NCBI RefSeq assembly: GCF_963855985.1
Contig: NC_087095.1
Location: forward strand, 2,366,001-2,430,000
Direction of reading: 5' to 3'
Source of the DNA: Ostrinia nubilalis
Taxonomy: Eukaryota > Arthropoda > Insecta > Lepidoptera > Crambidae
DNA length: 64,000 nt
Shown here: positions 59,801 through 64,000 of the stretch, piece by piece
How positions within the stretch are numbered: the stretch's first letter is position 1
Layout: each line of letters starts with the position of its first letter
Notes under the pieces: generated by a model
The model's input: only the letters and a program-made list of their open reading frames with translations
What the model was told of the DNA's origin: nothing
Databases searched by the model: none
Program-made: the position numbers and the translations under genes

Positions 59801-60756
59801 TAAAAAAAAGCCTAGCATTACCTACTTAATAAAAAAGTCGTGTAAAGAAATTGCTTAGCCAAACAACTTTGAATAAATAAATAATTACTTATTAATAATC
59901 ATTATTTAATTTTTGTCTTACTTAAAGCTAATCAACATGGATCCAAATTGAATGAACGCTTTCTAGGAATAGCTAAGAGCATGGTTTTCAAAATTATAGA
60001 TGCATCTAACTCATGTTTGATTTAGTCTAAAGCACATAATATTTCATAATTATAGAAAATAAACCTACTATTAGTACCTATCTACTTATTCATTGCAAAA
60101 CTAAACCAGTCCAATGTAAATTGTATTACACAACAATAGAGTCTTGAACAAATCTACACTTTTAGCATTAGACGATAGAACATCAAGTGCATGGGTTTCA
60201 AAAGTTAAAGTATCAGAAAAATCCACAATTGCTTCAAAATTTGTAACTACCTGCATATATTTAGAAACTGTTTAAAAATTTTCTCTTACGCTTAATAAAA
60301 ATCTATCTTCTCTTAAACTTGCGTGGCTATTGATGATTTACATTTTTGAATAGATTCAACTAAGTTTTTCACCAACATTTATTTGGGCTCGGAGTGAACA
60401 AAATACTGCAAAAACATTTTGTATTTGGTCAAAAATGTGAAATCGCAATACCCATGTTCCGCCAACTTAACTCAAAGCATGGATAGGTTAATCCGAAATT
60501 GCATTGAAGATTCTAAAACCCAGTCACTCCCACTGATGTTTTCATTACCAGTGTGGTATTCTGCAAAATGTTGACATCAGTGTAGGCACTTGCCTTAAGC
60601 GATTAGCCTGCTGGTTCGAATCTTACAGGCTCTCGTCGTGGTTCCAGAGCAAGCAGCGCACATTCTGCTACATCCCTGAGGTCGGCCACACTGCGGTCAC
60701 CCACCACTCCGGGACCCACTTCGGTCACCGTAGAGATACGAGCCCCAGACGCATAA
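41036..60756 (+). CDS. Spliced gene for a single-pass membrane protein with a cysteine-rich (EB-like) ectodomain and alternative cytoplasmic tails
   Basis: Reconstructed by joining exons 41036-41135, 52593-52736, 55416-55553, 56233-56347 and 57185-57281 (198 codons, all phases agree), then alternative 3' exons. The order is signal peptide (about residues 1-30), ectodomain with 12 cysteines in two groups of six and an NQT glycosylation site, one transmembrane helix (about residues 142-163), then a tail starting RARWREN. Isoform A skips 58848-58932 and ends at 59701. Isoform B uses 58848-58932, 59447-59488 and 60629-60756. Both are 282 residues by my count. The Cys spacing resembles EB modules of arthropod and nematode secreted or membrane proteins; that is inference, as no search was run. 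The ligand and function are unknown, and I do not recognise the gene by name. An acceptor at 40996-40997 implies at least one upstream 5' UTR exon, which I did not find. Confidence 0.8.
41415..41514 (+). CDS. Intact duplicate of exon 1 (array copy 3)
   Basis: The 100-base open copy matches exon 1, has ATG at 41415 and donor GTAAGTATAG at 41515, and ends in phase 1 as the functional exon does. It encodes the same signal peptide as copy 1. The upstream sequence GTACAGGTGACAGGAGCGGC lacks a polypyrimidine tract, so inclusion in mRNA is doubtful. It could contribute only if transcription began in the array or a weak AG were used. Confidence 0.45.
41633..41732 (+). CDS. Intact duplicate of exon 1 (array copy 4)
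   Basis: Open 100-base copy with ATG at 41633, donor GTAAGTGTAA at 41733 and phase 1 exit. It differs from copy 1 by several substitutions (for example MRGECSRRTAA at the start and TLFTLG in the core) but keeps a usable hydrophobic signal core. The preceding mini-copy makes the spacing to copy 3 218 bp instead of 146 bp. No good acceptor is seen. Confidence 0.4.
42227..42326 (+). CDS. Intact duplicate of exon 1 (array copy 8)
   Basis: Open copy with ATG at 42227 and donor at 42327. The peptide differs from copy 1 only at one Arg to Gln near residue 8 (MRGERSRQAAAS). Phase 1 exit is compatible with the exon at 52593. No polypyrimidine acceptor precedes it. Use as an alternative first coding exon is possible but unproven. 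Confidence 0.42.
42509..42608 (+). CDS. Intact duplicate of exon 1 (array copy 10)
   Basis: Open copy with ATG at 42509 and donor at 42609, phase 1 exit. Substitutions in the core (LTTLFAFGL) keep hydrophobicity. It lies between two deleted copies (ATG 42373, minus 10 bases; ATG 42655, minus 30 bases), so preservation may be chance or recent duplication rather than selection. Confidence 0.4.
43660..43804 (-). mobile_element. RTE 3' end with 10-base target duplication
   Basis: Starts CCGTTGTCGTCGTCATTTCAGCC-like on plus (a (GAC)n tail on minus) and holds the conserved GACGTCCACTGCTGGACAAA and the GGTCCACCTAGTAGG end. It is flanked by AAAGTAGAGC at 43650-43659 and 43805-43814. Only about 145 bases of 3' sequence were inserted. 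Confidence 0.85.
44563..44890 (+). repeat. Direct duplication, period about 172 bp
   Basis: TTCCACTTTTATAATATGCC (44613) against TTCCACTTTTATAAAATACC (44789), and ATGAATCGTAGGTTG against ACGAATCATGAGTTT, followed by a shared CATCTGACAC and AAACTCCTAT. Moderately diverged. Confidence 0.7.
45313..45456 (-). mobile_element. RTE 3' end fragment
   Basis: Minus-strand TTRWTDDLIKVAGRRWMQ and then WKSLGEAYVQ, with a (TGA)n tail beginning near 45313. It is cut at 45456 by unrelated sequence. Confidence 0.8.
45657..45895 (-). mobile_element. RTE 3' end fragment, second subfamily
   Basis: Minus-strand GRPPTRWTDDLVKVAGG, then RSSWKSLGEAFVQQWTSF, with a (CGAA)n tail (TTCGTTCGTTCG on plus). The tail differs from the TGA-tailed copy about 200 bases away, so two RTE subfamilies are present. 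Confidence 0.8.
45896..47142. other. Part of intron 1, unassigned
   Basis: A 110-codon open frame at 46319-46651 has no recognisable domain and low-complexity hydrophobic composition. Not called as a gene. Confidence 0.45.
47143..48566 (+). repeat. Long dispersed repeat, about 1.4 kb
   Basis: Two heads (CTGTGCCCGCGACTTCGTCC at about 47149 and CTTTTGCCCGCGACTTCGTC at about 47228), a (CAAA)n run at 48502-48538 and the TTTATAATATTAGTATAGAT tail. It contains an inserted GC-rich patch at about 47508-47715 that carries an open frame. Confidence 0.7.
48571..48762. mobile_element. Palindromic MITE of about 190 bp
   Basis: TGGTTTTCGCGATTGAAAAA and CCAAATGCTGCATGATTGG on the left are mirrored by CCAATCATGCAGCATTTGG and TTTTTCAATCGCGAAAACC on the right. 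The loop of about 30 bp is ATATCTGTCAATGTCATGTC-like. Confidence 0.85.
48763..50419. other. Part of intron 1, unassigned
   Basis: AT-rich with no recognised gene or repeat. Confidence 0.45.
50420..50585. mobile_element. tRNA-derived SINE pieces
   Basis: On the minus strand TAGCTCAGATGGAAGAGCAG and GGTTCGATTCTC near 50430-50495 look like RNA polymerase III A and B boxes. A second, plus-strand B-box-like GGGTTCGATTTCC lies at about 50550. They do not fold into an obvious complete tRNA. Confidence 0.55.
51519..51712 (+). repeat. Dispersed repeat shared with 18541-18735
   Basis: AGTTAACCCTACCACTGCTT, TAGTGCTGAGAAGAAGCAGC and GGGTTTACAGTCTTTAAAAT occur here and, inverted, at 18541-18735. Confidence 0.75.
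52190..52500 (-). mobile_element. tRNA-derived SINE-like element upstream of exon 2
   Basis: The minus strand has GTGGCTCAGATGGTCAG (A-box-like), GTGCGATTCCCACCTCAG (B-box-like) and then an AT-rich body. It ends about 90 bases before exon 2. Confidence 0.55.
52593..52736 (+). CDS. Exon 2: first six-cysteine module of the ectodomain
   Basis: Strong acceptor (TTCTTTTTTCTTCCAG, ending 52592) and donor G|GTCAGT at 52737. The exon enters and leaves in phase 1. It encodes PDRGAIGDACTLDSDC followed by a stretch rich in Cys and Asp and ends VDKCGK. Its six cysteines are in the patterns ACT, DSDC, AVC, KTCQC and DKC, which resembles the spacing of EB modules. The third codon position is strongly GC-rich, unlike the flanking AT-rich introns, and the frame is open throughout. 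Confidence 0.85.
52913..53033 (+). pseudogene. Decayed tandem copy of exon 2
   Basis: Matches exon 2 from GACGC(A/G)TGCACC to the donor (AAAG|GTGGGT at 53034). A one-base loss near 52924-52934 (ACCTGGCCACTGATTGC against ACCTTGGACTCTGACTGC) shifts the frame, and there is no convincing acceptor upstream. The 3' half still carries the Cys codons and the VDKCGK-type end in the ancestral frame. It is probably not spliced productively. Confidence 0.75.
53104..53480 (+). repeat. Further fragments of the exon 2 region, serially duplicated
   Basis: Three more pieces resemble the end of exon 2 and its donor: 53104-53150 (GCAACCACATAGATAAGTG, donor lost), 53248-53420 (GTCGATAAGTGTGGGAAAG with the following intron to about 53420, matching 52720-52890) and 53432-53480 (GTCGATAAGTGAGGG, stop-containing). 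The order implies that a block of about 530 bp containing exon 2 and its first copy was itself duplicated and then decayed. Confidence 0.75.
53742..53986 (-). repeat. Dispersed repeat, full short copy, in intron 2
   Basis: ACTAATATTATAAATGCGAA (reverse tail), a (TCTG)n run at 53770-53803, ACCGATTTTGATGAAATTTG and the reverse head CGGGCAAAGCCGCGGGCGG. Confidence 0.8.
54995..55105 (+). repeat. SINE-like fragment in intron 2
   Basis: TTGTGAGTTTGAATCCCACT (B-box-like) is followed by GGGCACTTTTATTGTATTGG, a pattern common in lepidopteran tRNA-derived SINEs. Confidence 0.45.
55416..55553 (+). CDS. Exon 3: second six-cysteine module
   Basis: Acceptor CCATTTTCCAG ends at 55415 and donor G|GTAATC starts at 55554, phase 1 in and out (138 bases). 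The exon encodes AGINQTCGFNEQCEEADF, then TECRNDRCVCKF and ends DGIVCT. It has six cysteines, matching the count in exon 2, and one N-glycosylation site (NQT). Two adjacent same-phase exons each carrying a six-Cys unit fit a duplicated EB-like module; this is inferred from spacing only. Confidence 0.85.
55568..55755 (-). repeat. Dispersed repeat copy in intron 3
   Basis: CTATAATGCGAATGTAACTC, ACCGATTTTGATGAAATTTG and TTTATCCCGGTTTTTGAAAC match the copy at 53742. The head is missing. Confidence 0.78.
56233..56347 (+). CDS. Exon 4: juxtamembrane region and transmembrane helix
   Basis: Acceptor TAATTTGTAG ends at 56232 and donor CG|GTAAGT starts at 56348. It enters in phase 1 and leaves in phase 2. 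The exon encodes AEKRIEESTKTLDPA and then a hydrophobic helix MIGILVAMALMFVIICVVL followed by RLFSR. The positive residues after the helix place the C-terminus in the cytoplasm (positive-inside rule), consistent with the cleaved signal peptide upstream. Third codon positions are GC-rich. Confidence 0.85.
56348..57184 (+). other. Intron 4
   Basis: About 840 bases, roughly half of it the inverted RTE insertion at 56390-56835. The rest is AT-rich with nothing else recognised. Confidence 0.75.
56390..56835. mobile_element. RTE-type non-LTR retrotransposon fragment with inverted 5' half
   Basis: 56390-56631 reads on the minus strand as part of the ORF2 C-terminal region (YGSETWSLT, then RRLKVTQRAMERAMLG, RIRNEEIRRRTKV and WQWAGHIARR, ending RWGRKV). 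56633-56815 reads on the plus strand as the adjoining 3' part (GRKVLEWRPRAGRRSVG, then PPTRWTDDL and WKSLGEACVQLW), followed by an (ATG)n tail. The two halves meet head to head at their truncated 5' ends, and both outer breakpoints are at the same GRKV codons. That is the layout left by twin priming during L1- or RTE-type insertion. It is inactive. Confidence 0.85.
57185..57281 (+). CDS. Exon 5: membrane-proximal cytoplasmic segment
   Basis: Acceptor TTTATATTCCAG ends at 57184; donor CAG|GTAACA starts at 57282. It enters in phase 2 and leaves in phase 0. The exon encodes RARWRENRTIFNTPNPRL, then MNVSLLRDSKLLHSQ. The basic start suits a stop-transfer region. It is the last exon shared by the two proposed tails, and its phase-0 exit is what makes both 3' arrangements possible. 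Confidence 0.83.
57282..58559. other. Intron 5, unassigned part
   Basis: AT-rich, with no exon or repeat recognised. Confidence 0.5.
58560..58770. other. Intron 5 patch with TGACGTCA and a hairpin
   Basis: GGCCCGTGACGTCAGTGC contains the palindrome TGACGTCA, and about 40 bases on CCGCAC...GTGCGG flanks a second GACGTC. The pattern may be a dispersed repeat or an intronic regulatory patch. I cannot tell which. Confidence 0.3.
58848..58932 (+). CDS. Cassette exon (85 nt): Arg/Ser-rich cytoplasmic segment
   Basis: Acceptor TTAATTTTAG ends at 58847 and donor CCCAG|GTACAT starts at 58933. Joined in phase 0 to exon 5 it encodes DRRGSRISMRPPSRQ then ASQQELRPHSPGP, exiting in phase 1. RRGSRIS and PSRQAS resemble basophilic-kinase sites. 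Its length is not a multiple of three, so including or skipping it changes the frame in which the exon at 59447 is read. A second frame of this exon is also open, but it does not follow from the exon 5 phase. Confidence 0.72.
59447..59701 (+). CDS. Alternative terminal exon (tail A), with an internal donor at 59489
   Basis: Acceptor TTATCGACAG ends at 59446. Joined directly to exon 5 (phase 0) it reads HDHTKAISFTENPQ, then VTYNFNFASSANPQSNGS, and ends NEKQVNASK with TAA at 59699-59701. The frame is open for 84 codons, the first 14 have GC-rich third positions, and G-starting codons are frequent, all of which suggests coding. An AATAAA lies at 59775. A donor CTCAG|GTTACA at 59489 defines a 42-base internal version. 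Joined after the cassette exon (phase 1), those 42 bases read ARPHQSHQLHRKPS and keep the frame into 60629. Confidence 0.6.
   Translation, partial: HDHTKAISFTENPQVTYNFNFASSANPQSNGSTKFGIDADIADFQSFDSDDNNSKMFFKANEIETQIGLALVANENEKQVNASK
59775..59780 (+). promoter_or_regulatory. Poly(A) signal for tail A
   Basis: AATAAA lies 74 bases after the TAA at 59701. It supports a transcript ending here if the donor at 59489 is not used. Such hexamers are common in AT-rich DNA, so it is only supporting evidence. Confidence 0.45.
60629..60756 (+). CDS. Terminal coding exon (tail B)
   Basis: Acceptor CGAATCTTACAG ends at 60628. Entered in phase 1, from either 58932 or 59488, it reads GSRRGSRASSAHSATS and continues Ser/Thr/Pro/Arg-rich to VTVEIRAPDA with TAA at 60754-60756. 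The RRGSR motif recurs from the cassette exon. AATAAA follows at 60804. The exon is GC-rich against AT-rich surroundings. Two other frames are also open: plus frame LSSWFQSKQRT to a stop at about 60760, and a minus-strand frame with apparent splice sites. The phase match and the poly(A) signal favour the reading given. Confidence 0.62.
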
Positions 60757-60803
60757 CCTAGTTCACCTAGAAGACAATTGACGATTCGATCTATAAAGCA
60801 ATC

Positions 60804-60809
60804 AATAAA
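60804..60809 (+). promoter_or_regulatory. Poly(A) signal for tail B
   Basis: AATAAA lies 48 bases after the TAA at 60756. It fits a short 3' UTR of the plus-strand gene and argues for reading the GC-rich block at 60629 on the plus strand. Confidence 0.5.
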
Positions 60810-63542
60810 AAATATCGATAAAGGTCTAGCCAATATAACCAACTTAAGTAACGCAAAGTCTGTGACATGAAGAGTAAAACGTACCTTATTATAAAATCAT
60901 TCAGTCCAGTTTTTACCCTAATTGTGATAATAATTAGCATTGACATCCATATTAGGCTTACGTTCATTGAACTTATATTGTATAGCAATAATAGCACAAG
61001 ATGTATCCTCGTAAATTCAGCCACTTAAAAAGTGCCTCTAAAATTTGTCTCATAAAATCTATTGTAAGCTAAATTTAAAACACAAATAGAAGTAATGCAG
61101 TTGAATATTTAAAATAGTTATCCACACTCACGTTTCAAATATTAAGTCACGTTTTTAACAAAATAGACGTAGAGCACAAATTCAACGATATTTTTAGCGA
61201 TTAAGTGGAATAGAAATAGAAAATTTAGCTTTTTTAGCGTTAGATCGACAGCTTTTTGGCAATTTTTATAGATTGTTAGTTTAAATAAAGTTTTAATAAG
61301 TCGATTATAAAATAGTTCATTGTTTCGGATATTCTTTTCTCTTGTTCCCTTGTAAGTGAAAGCTAGATTTGGTGATTCGACTATCGAGTAAGCGTTGTAG
61401 AAGTGAATTATTTACAATGGTTCTTTTAGCACTATTGGAGAAATTACTGCATTAATTTCAGAGGGAAATAACTTACAGCATACAGTTCCTTCAAAAGTTC
61501 TGCTAAAGGGAGTACTGAAAACAATTCGTAGAACTAAATTTATTTACGGGGACCATCTCCTTCCATAGGAGTGATCTGAATTTTGAATTAGAATCGATCG
61601 TAGGAGGAGGGATGCTTCGAAGCCGCTTCTATAAAACTTTAAAATAAGACTTTCTAATACTAGCTTTAATTTTGATGTGAAAGCTTTCCTTTTCGATGAG
61701 AGAGAGAGTTGTGAGTTTCCGATTAAGTTTTCGTGTAACTAGATTTAGGTATCTATAATCTTGTAATGTGTAAAACGGGGAATTTACACACGTTGTCTAA
61801 GTCCATTGCACATAACGCTTCGACCAAGTATGCAATGCGCACAATCGCATCGTAAACGAGTTAGAATTTGTGAGGTAATTTATATCCACTATGCGTATTG
61901 GTGCAAATATTGATAATAACTCATCTCCCATCAACCCTTTCATCTTCTCCACGGGATGTACTTCAGTTAAGGGGAAGAACTGGAGTTCAGCCGGTGTACC
62001 CTCACCCCCCACTTTCGATTAAAGCAAACTAAATTTGTACTGGATTAAGCTATGTATCTTAAATGAAAAACAATGCTCACATCATAAATGTATTTCGAAC
62101 ACTGTGCTAGTTATATACCAACTGAAAATTTATGCTATAATTTAATTATATGAACTTTTATTATAACTTATACTTCCGGAGAATGTTGTTTTATTTATAT
62201 AAAATCCTATTATAAAGAAAGACAAAATTAGAGTGGAAAAATATGGTGTGATTGATTCAAAGGACGTTCAAGGCTCTAACGCCCAAAAAACTAATCCCAG
62301 ATCCTATTTTTATAACAATCCACACTGATGAAGAAAACACAGAGGCAAGTCAATAGCTTCTGAAGTAAAGACTCCTACATTTAATAAATTATACTACCGA
62401 TGACGATGATGCAAAATTTAAAACAGAGCCATCTACCATAATTTTCACGAAACAGACAGATACTAGCGACATCTGTGTAAAATCATGGAAATTTGGTAAT
62501 GAGACTTGAAGATCCTGTATGACTCAACCTATTTTACATGTAAATTGAGTAAGTGTCGTGTGAGGCCGCTTTTTCCAAAACCTACGTTTTCCTCACTAAA
62601 AAAGAGGAAGATGCAATAAAATCCACAATCTGAAAGTAGTGTTTTTGACAAAGTTGAAAATAATAAAAATACAAGTTTCTGTACTTTTCACTTTCACATA
62701 CGCAAGATTTTCATGAATTCAATATTATTAAGGCTTTACTTCAGTGGCAGAAAACTATAAAGCACATCTTAGATAACTTTGAATTTTTCAGGTAAAAAAT
62801 GCACTGTTAAGTATTAATGTATTATATTTTATTTACTGATCAAAGTTATCCTAAATCTTGAGATATTCGTTTTTTGTTAATATTTAGTTGTACCTATATG
62901 TTTAATTTTTCACAATAAATTGGAAAAAATGTAAAACTTAAAAAAGAGTCATCTCTTTTTCTGTAAATTCAGGTAATTTTTTAAAATCAAAACACTAATG
63001 CATTAATATACATTGTCTTTATTTCTGAAAATTAATGCTTAGCTTTGATGATATTATTTAAACTAACAATGCAATACTTACCTACTTAAAGTTTAATTAT
63101 TTTACCTATCCCATCATTTGATCGTCGCCAGATAATAACAAAATTAACATCCATATTGAAACTACCCTATTTTGTACATTATGCAATCACATCATGAATG
63201 TTTCATGAGATCCTACTACAAATTATCACGTCAAATCATAGTTAACAAGATAGCAGCATAAGCCATGTTTAAATTATAGCCGATAATCTAGATTAGGCTA
63301 ATACGATAGCAGATGTTGACGGATAAAATTAATTAACTAATGCAATTGAAATGAACTGATGGACATTGGTTAGAAGAGATAGGTACATCTACAGTTTTTG
63401 AAATTTTTATTTCTGGTCTCTATGCTGCAGAAATTTTAATATCCTTAACGATAACACAATTTAAATTTGGACAGTTAAATTTGGATTTAATAAAGTATTT
63501 CACAACAGACTGTAGATTTTTTTTTTGCTAAATAGTACCAAT
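60810..63542. other. Downstream intergenic spacer
   Basis: No gene that I can support. A 71-codon minus-strand frame at 61797-62012 lacks clear splice or start context. 63667-64000 is also unassigned. Confidence 0.45.
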
Positions 63543-63666
63543 TAAGGCTGGGTTGCACCTTCTTACTTTAACTTTTAAAAAACGTCAGAAATCTGTCAAA
63601 CTCCATAGAAAAAACACTGGTTATGGTTAAAGTTACGGTCAAAGTTAGGTAGTGCAACTCAGTCTA
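63543..63666. mobile_element. Palindromic MITE, family 1, copy 4
   Basis: Ends TAAGGCTGGGTTGCACC and GGTAGTGCAACTCAGTCTA; same centre. Confidence 0.85.
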
Positions 63667-64000
63667 AAACTACTTATGACACTGCATTATTTAGCTTGAT
63701 ATACCATCTGTAAAGTCCTTGTCACGATACCAATGTCAAGAAACGAAACCAATCACACAATCGCAAATCAGAACCTTCAAACGATTCTGGTTAAAAGTCG
63801 CTAAAAACAGTTACAAGCTCTCGAAAACCATTACCAACCTCTCTGAAGTAAGGTAAAAAGTATCTCGTTCGCTCGAACGCTCACAATCGTTGCTCATAAG
63901 TAGTAAATCTGCGTAAACGACCGCCCTATAACCTCACGACACTGTAATGTACGAGGCGATAACTGTTGCCACAGTGTAGTTAAAGACAGATAGCCCACTT

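Noticed and set aside
61797..62012. 71-codon minus-strand frame starting MGGEGTPAELQFF
   Set aside because: Looks moderately protein-like but no splice sites or neighbouring exon could be tied to it.

Overview
The window is AT-rich nuclear DNA of an insect, most likely a moth or butterfly. The evidence is small exons in long introns, many copies of a repeat headed 'CCCGCGACTTCGT' and ending 'TATAATATTAGTA', 5'-truncated RTE-type non-LTR retrotransposons ending in trinucleotide tails, and many short inverted-repeat elements. There is no sign of prokaryotic or viral organisation. Species names and database hits are not claimed.

Bases 1 to about 40,950 contain no gene that I can support. They are mobile-element debris in AT-rich spacer: foldback elements (2190-3237, 20440-20690, 21087-21652, 29975-30640, 33519-34902), four copies of a roughly 121-bp palindromic MITE, other MITEs (29037-29208, 29589-29971, and a hAT-like one at 38246-38489 with a perfect 8-bp target duplication), RTE 3' ends, SINE pieces and short tandem duplications.

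Bases 40,998 to about 60,810 hold one spliced plus-strand gene, reconstructed here from splice sites and phase. Its exons encode a signal peptide, a twelve-cysteine ectodomain resembling two EB-type modules, one transmembrane helix and a cytoplasmic tail. The exons are 41036-41135, 52593-52736, 55416-55553, 56233-56347 and 57185-57281, followed by alternative 3' exons 58848-58932, 59447-59488 (or 59447-59701) and 60629-60756. All upstream junctions agree in phase. The 3' end appears to produce two unrelated C-terminal tails: an 85-nt cassette exon changes the frame in which the next exon is read, and each tail has its own stop and nearby AATAAA.

The most unusual feature is that the signal-peptide exon, with its start codon and GTAAGT donor, is tandemly repeated about twelve times between 41,036 and 42,900 (about 146-bp period). 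Five copies are intact. The next coding exon also has several decayed tandem copies (52,913-53,480). Intron 4 carries an RTE insertion whose 5' half is inverted, the signature of twin priming.

Beyond 60,810 there is only one more palindromic MITE and unassigned AT-rich DNA.
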